From Streptomyces rugosispiralis (GTDB lineage: Bacteria > Actinomycetota > Actinomycetes > Streptomycetales > Streptomycetaceae): a DNA stretch of 64,000 nt. Each line of letters starts with the position of its first letter. Position 1 is the first letter of the stretch. Positions 17,569-25,758 of this stretch are shown here, piece by piece. The position numbers were made by a program, and so were the translations under genes. The notes beneath the pieces were generated by a model, which worked only from the letters and a program-made list of their open reading frames with translations, did no database searches and was not told where the DNA came from. The DNA is taken from positions 1 through 64,000 of the forward strand of contig NZ_JANIAA010000045.1 of NCBI RefSeq assembly GCF_024505145.1, in the 5' to 3' direction.

Positions 17569-18597
17569 ATGGCATCCGATCCCCAACGCGTCACCCTTGC
17601 GAAGGTCGCCGAGACCGCCGGCGTATCGGTGGCCACCGTCTCAAAGGTGATCAACGGTCGCCGCGACGTGGCGCAGCAGACCCGCGACAAGGTCCTGGAA
17701 CTCTTGCGCCGCTACAACTACGGCGGATACCGGGACGACCTGCGCTCGCACCCCACCGTGGAGCTCTTCTTCGGGTTCGAGCGGCTGAGCATCTACCACA
17801 CCGACATCATTCAGAGCGTGGTGGACGCCGGGGCCCGTGAGGGCATCGCCGTGGTGGTGGGCAGGCGCGGCGACCACGATCCGGCGGCCGATCCCGCCAC
17901 CTGGGCCCGCGGCCTGGCCGCCGCCGGCCGGCGCGCCGTCATCGCGGTCACGGCGAACACCTTGTCACCCCCGATCCGCGAAGCCCTGAACCGGGTCCGG
18001 ATGCCGCTGGTGCTGCTCGATCCGGAGTCGCTGCCCGACGACTCGATCGTCAGCGTCGGTGCGACCAACTTCTCCGGCGGTCACGCCGCGGCCACGCATC
18101 TGCTCTCCCTCGGCCACCGCCGTATCGCCTACCTCGGCGGCACCGAGCACGCCGGCTCCAACCAGGCCCGGCTGCACGGCTTTCGCAGCGCGATGGACGC
18201 GGCCGGCGCCTGGGTGCTGCCCGAACTCATCCGCCATGCCGGCACGTTCCACGCCGCCGAGGGCATCGAGCACGGAGGGCGGCTCCTTGCCGTGAGCCCG
18301 CCACCCACCGCGGTGTTCGCCTCCTCCGACGAATTGGCCGCCGGTGTCATCGAGGCTGCCCGGCGGCGCGGCCTGCGCGTGCCGGAGGACCTGAGCGTCG
18401 TCGGTTTCGACAACACCCCGCTGGCCCAGGTGACCTCCCCGCCACTGACCACGATCCACGGCCCCGTCCGCGAGATGGGGGCCGTGGCCCTGCGCACCGC
18501 CCTTCAGCTGGCCGCCGAGGAGAAGATCGACTCCCACCACGTCGAACTGGCCACGCAGTTGGTCGTACGAGACTCCACCCGGCCCCCGCGTGACTGA
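17569..18597 (+). CDS. LacI-family transcriptional regulator
   Basis: A 342-residue repressor. The N-terminal LacI helix-turn-helix reads VTLAKVAETAGVSVATVSKVING (about residues 8-30), followed by the hinge region and a periplasmic-binding-protein-like sensor domain with FSGGHAAATHLLSLGHRRIAYLGG and PTAVFASSDELAAGVIEAARRRGLRVPEDLSVVGFDNTPLA. It likely senses a sugar from the imported glycoside and controls both the leftward ABC operon and the rightward glycosidase genes. Start ATG 17569 has GGGAGA 5 nt upstream. It is divergent from the solute-binding protein gene, with two matching palindromes in the 277-bp gap. Confidence 0.95.
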   Translation: MASDPQRVTLAKVAETAGVSVATVSKVINGRRDVAQQTRDKVLELLRRYNYGGYRDDLRSHPTVELFFGFERLSIYHTDIIQSVVDAGAREGIAVVVGRRGDHDPAADPATWARGLAAAGRRAVIAVTANTLSPPIREALNRVRMPLVLLDPESLPDDSIVSVGATNFSGGHAAATHLLSLGHRRIAYLGGTEHAGSNQARLHGFRSAMDAAGAWVLPELIRHAGTFHAAEGIEHGGRLLAVSPPPTAVFASSDELAAGVIEAARRRGLRVPEDLSVVGFDNTPLAQVTSPPLTTIHGPVREMGAVALRTALQLAAEEKIDSHHVELATQLVVRDSTRPPRD

Positions 18598-18741
18598 TAC
18601 GGGCGGCCACCCCGGGCACGCCGCCGCCCGCTGCCCGGCCACTCCGCACCCGCCGCACGCCGTCCGAATCCCGACGCCTTCAACGGGGCCCAGCCGCACG
18701 CCACCCGCGGCCGGCGCTCCACCCGATCCGAAGGAAAAGTC

Positions 18742-20892
18742 ATGTTCCAGCTGCCTCAGCGGGTCCTGTTCGGCGCCGCCTACTATCACGAGTATCGGCC
18801 CCCCTACCTCGCGGAGCGGCCGGAGGAGCGGCTCACGTCCGACCTCGACCGGATGGCCGAGGCGCACTTCACCGTCATCCGTGTCGGTGAGTCGGTCTGG
18901 TCGACCTGGGAGCCGGAGAACGACGTTTTCGACCTTGACTGGATCGAGCCCGTCCTCGACGGCGCCCACGAACGCGGCATCGCCGTCATCCTGGGTACCC
19001 CGACCTACGCGGTCCCGCCGTGGCTGGCGCGCCAGTATCCGGAGATCGCGGGTGAGCGGCGCACCGGCGAGCGGATCGACTGGGGAGCCCGCCAGGAGGT
19101 CGACTACACCCACCCCGCCTTCCGCTTCCACGCGGAGCGGGTGATTCGTCGCATCCTCAGCCGCCACGCCCGGCACCCAACGGTCATCGGATTCCAGGTG
19201 GACAACGAGCCCGGTCTGCGGCTCCTCCACAACCACGGCGTCTTTCAGCGCTTCACCGACCACCTCCGCCACAAGTACGGCGACGTGGAGACCCTCAACC
19301 GCGAGTGGGGCCTGGTCCACTGGTCACATCGCCTGACCACCTGGGCCGATCTGTGGACACCGGACGGCAACGCACAGCCGCAGTACGACGTCGCCTGGCG
19401 GGAGTTCCAGGCCAGGCAGACGACCGAGTTCATCGCCTGGCAGGCCGGCATCGTCCGCGAGTACGCCCGCCCCGACCAGTTCGTCACGACGTGCGTCTCC
19501 CACCCTCTCCCGGCCATGGACGACGACGAACTCACCGACGCCCTGGACGTCACCGCGGGCAACCCCTACTACGACATGCAGGACGCCCTGCTGCTGCCCG
19601 ACGAACGCAAGACCGAGCACAACAAGCCGACTGGCGTCTGGACGATCTTCCAGATCGCGGACCGGATCTACTCCTCCCGCCAGGCCCCGTTCCTGGTCAC
19701 CGAGACCAACGCCGCCAACATCGGCGCCCCCTGGAACAACCGCCCCGCCTACGACGGCCAGTGGCGTCAAGCAGCATGGGCGCTGGTCGCCCGCGGGGCG
19801 CGAATGATCGAGTACTGGCACTGGCACACCCTGCACTTCGGCGCCGAGACCTACTGGGGCGGCGTCCTCCCGCACAGCGGCAGACCCGGTCGCACCTACG
19901 ACGAACTCGCCCGGCTGGGAGCCGAGTTCGAAACGGCCGGGCCCTTGGTCACCGGCCTCGAGCCGGACGCGGACCTCACCATGGTCTACTCGACGCCGAG
20001 CAAGTGGCTGATGCAGAAGCACCCGCCGCTGGCCGACCGCAACGGCGGGCCCGACGACGCCTCGTACCACCAGATCTTCGATCCGTTCTACCGCGGTGCC
20101 TTCGACTCCGGCCGCCAGGTCCGGATCATGCACGCCCGCCAGTTGCACGACCCACGCGGGGACGGCCCCGGCATGAGCGCCGAGGAGGCCGCGCGCCGCC
20201 ACCCTGTCCTCGTCGTCCCGGCGCTGTACCTGGCCGCCGACTCGACGCTGGACTGGTTCGCGGCCTACGCGCAGGCGGGCGGCCACCTGGTGCTCGGACC
20301 GCGGACCGGGTACGCAGACCACGAGGGCCGGGCCCGCCAGGAGCCGGCACCGGGGCGGCTGGTGGAAGCCGCCGGGGCGAGTTACGAGGAGTTCAGCAAT
20401 CTGAGGGACGACATCCCGCTGCGCACGGTGCCCAGCAGTCCGCTGCGGCTTCCGGAACAGGCCACCGCCACACGCTGGACCGACGGCCTCACCGCTGTGG
20501 ACAGCGAGGTGCTCGCCGCCTACGACCATCCGCACTTCGGCCGCTGGCCCGCCATCACCTCCCGCCGACACGGCGCGGGCCGGGTGACCTGCGTCGGCAC
20601 GGTTCCCGGCCGCGAACTGGCCCAGGCGCTGGCCGTCTGGCTCGCTCCCGCCCCGCGCCACGGTTGGCAGGACCTGCCGCCGTCGGTCACCGTCACCACC
20701 GCGACCTCACCGGACGGACACCGCGTCCACGTCGTCCACAACTGGAGCTGGCAGCCCACTCAGGTCACGGCGCCGGTGGCACTGTCCGACGTCCTGGACG
20801 CCACGGCCGCGCCCGCCGGTACGGCACTGGGCCTGGGCGCCTGGGACGTACGGATCTTCGTCACCGCCGGCGAGGCGGCGCCCGCAGCATGA
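18742..20892 (+). CDS. Beta-galactosidase, glycoside hydrolase family 42
   Basis: A 716-residue intracellular enzyme predicted to hydrolyse terminal beta-galactosides (some members act on arabinosides). The TIM-barrel starts at VLFGAAYYHEY. The acid/base Glu is in FQVDNEPGLR near residue 153 and the nucleophile Glu in FLVTETNAAN near 320. ARMIEYWHWHTLHFGAETYWGG is a typical GH42 segment. The trimerisation domain (about 400-620) and the C-terminal beta domain are complete. Start ATG has GAAGGAAAAG about 4 nt upstream. It lies 144 bp after the LacI gene and 156 bp before the GH1 gene, probably in one regulon. Confidence 0.96.
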   Translation: MFQLPQRVLFGAAYYHEYRPPYLAERPEERLTSDLDRMAEAHFTVIRVGESVWSTWEPENDVFDLDWIEPVLDGAHERGIAVILGTPTYAVPPWLARQYPEIAGERRTGERIDWGARQEVDYTHPAFRFHAERVIRRILSRHARHPTVIGFQVDNEPGLRLLHNHGVFQRFTDHLRHKYGDVETLNREWGLVHWSHRLTTWADLWTPDGNAQPQYDVAWREFQARQTTEFIAWQAGIVREYARPDQFVTTCVSHPLPAMDDDELTDALDVTAGNPYYDMQDALLLPDERKTEHNKPTGVWTIFQIADRIYSSRQAPFLVTETNAANIGAPWNNRPAYDGQWRQAAWALVARGARMIEYWHWHTLHFGAETYWGGVLPHSGRPGRTYDELARLGAEFETAGPLVTGLEPDADLTMVYSTPSKWLMQKHPPLADRNGGPDDASYHQIFDPFYRGAFDSGRQVRIMHARQLHDPRGDGPGMSAEEAARRHPVLVVPALYLAADSTLDWFAAYAQAGGHLVLGPRTGYADHEGRARQEPAPGRLVEAAGASYEEFSNLRDDIPLRTVPSSPLRLPEQATATRWTDGLTAVDSEVLAAYDHPHFGRWPAITSRRHGAGRVTCVGTVPGRELAQALAVWLAPAPRHGWQDLPPSVTVTTATSPDGHRVHVVHNWSWQPTQVTAPVALSDVLDATAAPAGTALGLGAWDVRIFVTAGEAAPAA

Positions 20893-21048
20893 GGAAGCGG
20901 CCGTCGGTGCTTCCGTACTGCCCGGCCGTCTGCGAGCGCCCCGGACCCCAGCACCGATCACCCTTGCCGCACGCGGTCGTACGCACCGCAGGCAAGCACC
21001 CGGCGCCGCGCGACCAGCCGTCACCCACACTCAGAAAGGCAGCCGACG

Positions 21049-22251
21049 ATGACTGAACTGGCCCCCGGATTCCTTTGGGGCGCCTCCTCGGCACCGCACC
21101 AGATCGAGGGCAACAACCTCAACAGCGACTTCTGGGCGAACGAGGGGCGCACACCCGGAATGGAGCGCAGCGGCGACGCCTGCGACAGCTACCACCGATA
21201 TCGCGAGGACATGCGTCTGCTTGCCGACGCCGGTTTGAACGCCTACCGATTCGGCGTCGAGTGGGCGAGGATCGAGCCCGTCCCCGGCGTGATCTCGAAG
21301 GCCGAACTCGCCCATTACCGGCGCATGATCGAGACGGCCTTCGAACTCGGCCTGACCCCGGTGGTGACCCTGCACCACTTCACGAACCCGCTCTGGTCGG
21401 CCCGGGAGGGCGGCTGGCTCGGCGAGAGCGCCGTACCGCGATTCCGGGCGTACGCCGAGGCTGTCGCCCCGATCCTGGACGGCGTCGAGTGGGTCGTCAC
21501 CATGAACGAGCCGAACATCTTCGCCACCATGCTCGGCAAGGCGCAGGCCGCCCGGACCCAGGAGGCGGCCGAGGACTGGCAGAGTCCCACCGTCGAGAAC
21601 GGGGGAGCGCGGCCGCCACTACCGGCTCCCGACGTGAAGATCGGCGAGCGGCTGGTCGAGGCGCACCAAGCCGTCCGGGAGGTACTGCGGGAGCACACCC
21701 GCGCGAAGATCGGCTGGACGGTCGCCAACCGCGCCTTCGTCGCCCGCCCCGGGGCCGAACAGAAGAAGCGGGAACTGGAGTACATCTGGGAGGACCTCTA
21801 CCTGGAAGGGAGCCGTGGCGACGACTTCGTCGGTGTGCAGTCCTATTCCAGTCAGTGGGTCGGCGCGGACGGCGTCGAGCCGCATCCGGCACACCCGGAC
21901 AACACACTCGTGGGAAACGCGTACCGGCCGGACGCCCTGGGAATCGCCGTACGGCACACCACCGAGGTCACCGGCGGACTGCCGATCCTGGTCACCGAGA
22001 ACGGCATCGCCACCCGGGACGACACCCGCCGGATCGCCTACACCGGCGAAGCCCTGGAGCACCTCGGCAAGGCGATCTCCGACGGTGTCGACGTTCGCGG
22101 CTATCTGCACTGGAGCCTGCTCGACAACTACGAGTGGGGGCACTGGGACCCGACATTCGGTCTGGTGGAAGTCGACCGCGAGACGTTCGAGCGCCGTCCG
22201 AAGCCCAGCCTCGCCTGGCTGGGGGAAACCGCCCGCCGCAACCGCATCTGA
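21049..22251 (+). CDS. Beta-glucosidase-type enzyme, glycoside hydrolase family 1
   Basis: A 400-residue GH1 enzyme. Family landmarks are FLWGASSAPHQIEG at the N-terminus, TLHHFTNPLW, the acid/base TMNEPN near residue 150 and the nucleophile LVTENGIATRDD near 315, then HWSLLDNYEW and FGLVEVDRETFERRPKPS at the C-terminus. It lacks a signal peptide and is shorter than many GH1 enzymes (about 450-480 aa), but all catalytic motifs are present. It probably removes a beta-linked hexose from the imported glycoside after or before rhamnosidase action. The start has AAAGG about 10 nt upstream. Confidence 0.96.
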   Translation: MTELAPGFLWGASSAPHQIEGNNLNSDFWANEGRTPGMERSGDACDSYHRYREDMRLLADAGLNAYRFGVEWARIEPVPGVISKAELAHYRRMIETAFELGLTPVVTLHHFTNPLWSAREGGWLGESAVPRFRAYAEAVAPILDGVEWVVTMNEPNIFATMLGKAQAARTQEAAEDWQSPTVENGGARPPLPAPDVKIGERLVEAHQAVREVLREHTRAKIGWTVANRAFVARPGAEQKKRELEYIWEDLYLEGSRGDDFVGVQSYSSQWVGADGVEPHPAHPDNTLVGNAYRPDALGIAVRHTTEVTGGLPILVTENGIATRDDTRRIAYTGEALEHLGKAISDGVDVRGYLHWSLLDNYEWGHWDPTFGLVEVDRETFERRPKPSLAWLGETARRNRI

Positions 22252-22278
22252 CCTGTACCGCCACCGGAAGGACACACC

Positions 22279-23112
22279 ATGCATTTGCCCGTACCTGACG
22301 TCTCGTCCCGGTCCCTGGCCGAACTGATCTCCCTGTCCGGGCGACGGGCCGTGGTGACCGGCGCAGCCCGCGGCCTGGGCCGGGCCATCGCCGAGCGCCT
22401 GGCCGAGGCGGGAGCGGACATCCTCGTCGCCGACATCGAGACGACGCTCGCCACCACCGTGGCCGAGGAGCTCGACCGCCGTGGCGAGGGTCGCGCGCTG
22501 GCCACGCATCTGGACGTCGCCGACCCCACAAGCGTGGTCGCGGCCGCCGACCTCGCGGTCCGGGAACTCGGAGGGGTCGACATCTGGGTCAACAATGCCG
22601 GGATATTCCCCAGCGTGTCCGCACTCGAGATGTCCGGCGAGGCATGGGACGAGGTGTTCGCCGTGAACACCCGCGGGGTCTTCCTGGGCTCCCGGGAGGC
22701 CGCGCGCCGGATGAGCGAGTCCGGGACGACGGGAGTCATCGTCAACGTCGTCTCCACAGCCGGGTTCCGGGGGACGGCACCCGGGCTCGCCGCCTACGTC
22801 GGCTCCAAGCACGCGTCGCGCGGCATCACCCGGCAGCTCGCCCTCGAGTTCGCGCCGTTCGGCATCCGCGTGCTGGGCGTCGCGCCGACGTTCGTGCCGA
22901 CCGAGGGGAACATGTCGGCGGCAGTGGAGGCTACTGCCGCCGCCGGGACTCCTATGGACTCCGAAGCCATCAAGGCCGTGATGCGGCCCGGCCCGCTCGG
23001 CAGGCTCGGCGTGCCCGACGACATCGCCCGCGTGGTGCTGTTCTGCGCGAGCGACCTCTCGGCCTTCATGACGGGCAGCACCCTCCTGGCCGATGCCGGC
23101 GAAACGGCTTGA
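22279..23112 (+). CDS. Short-chain dehydrogenase/reductase of the glycoside locus
   Basis: A 277-residue classical SDR. Cofactor motif TGAARGLGRAIAERLAEAGA begins near residue 26, NNAGIF follows near 105, and the catalytic pair is in AAYVGSKHASRGI (Tyr and Lys near 174 and 178) with Ser in NVVSTAG. Asp after the second strand (VADIE) favours NAD(H). It starts 28 bp after the GH1 stop with GGAAGG about 8 nt upstream, so it belongs to the glycosidase operon. A sugar dehydrogenase acting on liberated rhamnose or galactose is a reasonable guess, not shown by sequence. Confidence 0.9.
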   Translation: MHLPVPDVSSRSLAELISLSGRRAVVTGAARGLGRAIAERLAEAGADILVADIETTLATTVAEELDRRGEGRALATHLDVADPTSVVAAADLAVRELGGVDIWVNNAGIFPSVSALEMSGEAWDEVFAVNTRGVFLGSREAARRMSESGTTGVIVNVVSTAGFRGTAPGLAAYVGSKHASRGITRQLALEFAPFGIRVLGVAPTFVPTEGNMSAAVEATAAAGTPMDSEAIKAVMRPGPLGRLGVPDDIARVVLFCASDLSAFMTGSTLLADAGETA

Positions 23113-23124
23113 CCCGTATCGCCG

Positions 23125-23800
23125 CAGCCGCTCCGGCCCCCTCGGGTCCGCGGCCCACGCCGGACGCGCGGGGACCCAGCTCTGCGCACGGCCACAGGAC
23201 ACGGTCACCTCGCGGCGAGTGCGCGCGAGCCGGTCATACGGCCCCTTCCAGTGCGGTGCCGGCCGTGGTGCGCCGCCGCCCGGACGAGGTGACGTGGAGT
23301 GTACGGCTCACCGGTTCGCAGCCCCCGGCTTCCGCGATGACCGTGATCGTGCCCACGGCCGTCGGCCGGATGACCGCGAGGGCGCGTCCGTCGAACGTCC
23401 GACGGACGTGCGCGCCGAATGCCTCCTCGGTGACCGGCGCCCGAAGACGATCTCGCGGTAGTACGACACCGGACGGGATGCCCTGTGATGTCGAGGTCGC
23501 CGCAGTTGGCTGTCAGGCCGGGGTAGCCGGCCGTCAACCCGTTCCCCTGGTCCGTCTGGTCCGCGTACCGGACGGAGCCAAGGCCGGTCTCACCGAGGTA
23601 GTCGAGCCCCGTCCAGGTGAAATCACCTATCACGTGCGGATGTTGCCGCACGAGCGCCCAGTTGCGGCCGATGACGGTCGGGAAGGTCTCCGTTCCGACG
23701 ATGACCCGGTCGGGGAAGAGGTCATGATCGAGCCGTAGCGGGACTCGCCGTAGTTCATCCCGGCGACGTCGAGCACGGCGAACGATTCCTCCGTTAAGTT
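23125..23800 (-). pseudogene. GH2 beta-galactosidase remnant (C-terminal part, frameshifted)
   Basis: Read leftward, the DNA encodes FAVLDVAGMNYGESRYGS, then in another frame LFPDRVIVGTETFPTVIGR, WALVRQHPHVIGDFTWTGLD and LTANCGDLDITG, then in a third frame SYYREIVFG. These are consecutive landmarks of the C-terminal half of DUF4982-type GH2 beta-galactosidases. At least two frameshifts are needed, near 23730 and 23480, and the N-terminal half is missing. It is therefore a decayed gene. Its presence beside GH42 and GH1 genes suggests that the galactoside locus was once larger. Confidence 0.8.
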
Positions 23801-23834
23801 GAGTCGAGCCTCAAGGTGGACTGTAACACTTAAC
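23793..23834. promoter_or_regulatory. Inverted GTTAAGT/ACTTAAC pair upstream of TetR gene
   Basis: GTTAAGT (23793-23799) and ACTTAAC (23828-23834) are inverted copies 28 bp apart, with the second 34 bp before the TetR start. TetR repressors often bind such sites in their own promoter. The right-hand site stands in the 5' leader, the left one near the start of the broken GH2 gene. Confidence 0.45.
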
Positions 23835-23868
23835 ATGAGACCGAGTTCAAGATGCGAGGGGACCAGAC

Positions 23869-24492
23869 ATGACCAGCCCGAAGGCCCTGCGACGCGACGC
23901 CCGCGACAACATCGCCAAGCTCCGCGCCGCGGCGCTGGAGGTCTTCTCGGCGAAGGGGCTCAACGCACCGCTCGACGAAATCGCCCAAATCGCGGGCGTG
24001 AGCATCGGCACCCTCTACAACCGGTTCGGCTCCCGTGAAGCCCTGATCAACGCCGTCCTTCCCGACGTCGCCGGCCACCGCCTCCAGTCCCTGCGCTCCG
24101 ACGTGGAGGCACAGCCCACGGCCCGCGGACGCCTGGAGGCGTTCGTGCGCGGGATGATCGCCTTGCAGCAGGACGACCCGGCCCTCAACGACGCGATCCT
24201 GCGCCGCTTCCCGGACGCGACCGCCGTGCAGGGCGTGTGCGAGGTCTCCACCGCTCTGGGGCGGCAACTGGTGCGTGACGCACACCAGGAGGGGTCGCTC
24301 GCACCCGACTTCACCGAGGACGACCTGCTCCGCCTGCTGTGGCTGGCCGGCACGGCCAGCCGGGAGCCCTCCCGCCCGGCCGGATGGCAACGAATCCTCG
24401 ACCGCGCCCTCGCCTCGGCCTGGCTCGACTGTGCGGAGCAGCCGTCCGTCGCGCCACAACCGAGGAACGGCACCGCGGAGCCGACCGCCTGA
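23869..24492 (+). CDS. TetR-family transcriptional regulator
   Basis: A 207-residue regulator. The DNA-binding domain contains LRAAALEVFSAKGLNAPLDE and VSIGTLYNRFGSREALI (about residues 22-65). The ligand-binding half is helical, followed by a Pro/Ala-rich tail. The nearest target would be the gene once transcribed leftward, now a GH2 remnant, so this may be a regulator left without its original target. It may also regulate itself through the inverted repeat upstream. Confidence 0.92.
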   Translation: MTSPKALRRDARDNIAKLRAAALEVFSAKGLNAPLDEIAQIAGVSIGTLYNRFGSREALINAVLPDVAGHRLQSLRSDVEAQPTARGRLEAFVRGMIALQQDDPALNDAILRRFPDATAVQGVCEVSTALGRQLVRDAHQEGSLAPDFTEDDLLRLLWLAGTASREPSRPAGWQRILDRALASAWLDCAEQPSVAPQPRNGTAEPTA

Positions 24493-24584
24493 AGCGGAGC
24501 ACACCCATTTCGGCCCCTCGGCCGGAGCGGGAGAACACGGGCCAGCCCGGCACTGGGCGTTCCGCCCACTGCGGGATGATCGCT

Positions 24585-25610
24585 TCAGGTGTTCGGGAAC
24601 ACCTCCACATCGGGTGGCACATGCCCGATGCTGCGCCCCTCGCTGTCGAGTAGTCGGCCCATCTGTTTCACGGTGTGCAGACACGCGGCCCGATCCACGA
24701 TGGTGAGGTGACGGGAGCGCTCGGTGATCGTCGCCTCCAGCCGCGGCAGATCTCCGAGCGACCGTAGCCAGACCATCAGCAGGAGGTTCCGCTCTCCGGT
24801 GAGGGCGCAGCACAGGCGTACGTCAGGGAGGGCGGCCAGCGAGCGCGCCGTGGCCTCCAGGTGCTGCGGTGCCACGCTCGCCCACAGGACGGCCGAGTGC
24901 GGCCAGCCCGACAGGGACTGAGCCATCTCGCAACGCAGCCGGAGCAACCGGTGGGCCAGCAGGCGCTTCACACGGCGGCGCGCCGTGGGCTCGCTGATCC
25001 CGGCGCGTTCGGTGAGCTCCGCGTAGGACATACGGCCGTCCTCGTGCAGCAGGCGGTACAGCTCCCGGTCCACGGCGTCCACCCGAGCACCGCCCACCGT
25101 CGCGGACGGTGCGCGGCCCGCTTCCAGCGCGCGTTGCTGCGACCGTTCAAGGCTGCGCAGCCGCCACCGGCTCGGCTCGCTGTAGCCCACGGTCCGCATC
25201 TCGGCCCGGTACGCCCGGACACCGGGCAGCCGCCCGACCAAGCCGCGCAGGTAGCCCGACACCTCCGCGGATGTGCGCGACGCCGCCATGGCCAGTAGCC
25301 CGTACGAGCCTGTGAGGTGGTGGACGTAGTGCACCTGGGGCTCGGCGCTCAAAGCGGTGGCCGTGTCGTCCAACCGGTCGGGAACGCACTCGATCTCGAT
25401 GTACGCCACGCAGAACTCGCTGTGCAGGGAGGGGCCGACCACACAGGTGACCCACGCCAGCCCGGCTTCGGTCAGCCGCTGCCAACGACGCGCCACTGTC
25501 ACGGGGTCGAGCGCGAGGGCCCGGCCCAACTGGGCCCAGGAGGCGCGAGGAGTGAGCTGGAGCGCGTTGATCAGCTCCAGATCCTTCTCGTCGACGGATT
25601 CGTGCGGCAT
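24585..25610 (-). CDS. Lrp/AsnC-family regulator with two tandem modules
   Basis: A 341-residue protein made of two Lrp-like halves. Module 1 has VDEKDLELINALQLTPRASW and a winged helix ending VARRWQRL, then an effector-binding (RAM) segment with HYVHHLTGSYGLLAMAA. Module 2 repeats this: VDAVDRELYRLLHEDGRMSY, ISEPTARRRVKRLL, and CCALTGERNLLLMVWL. Tandem Lrp proteins are common in actinomycetes and sense amino acids or acyl-amino acids. It is divergent from the PLP enzyme/permease/D-aminoacylase operon and so probably controls it. Start is uncertain: ATG 25610 is used, and GTG 25625 is possible. Confidence 0.9.
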   Translation of the reverse strand: MPHESVDEKDLELINALQLTPRASWAQLGRALALDPVTVARRWQRLTEAGLAWVTCVVGPSLHSEFCVAYIEIECVPDRLDDTATALSAEPQVHYVHHLTGSYGLLAMAASRTSAEVSGYLRGLVGRLPGVRAYRAEMRTVGYSEPSRWRLRSLERSQQRALEAGRAPSATVGGARVDAVDRELYRLLHEDGRMSYAELTERAGISEPTARRRVKRLLAHRLLRLRCEMAQSLSGWPHSAVLWASVAPQHLEATARSLAALPDVRLCCALTGERNLLLMVWLRSLGDLPRLEATITERSRHLTIVDRAACLHTVKQMGRLLDSEGRSIGHVPPDVEVFPNT

Positions 25611-25758
25611 GCCTCTGCTTATCACGGTGTGCGTGTGGTGGACAGTGCCGATTTACCCGGCTGTCGTGACGGAATGCTGCGTATCGGCGGCCGCTCCACG
25701 CGGTCTGCCGATTCTGGTGGCCCGTACCCGCTTGGTGTCATCGAGGAGGTCACAGATC

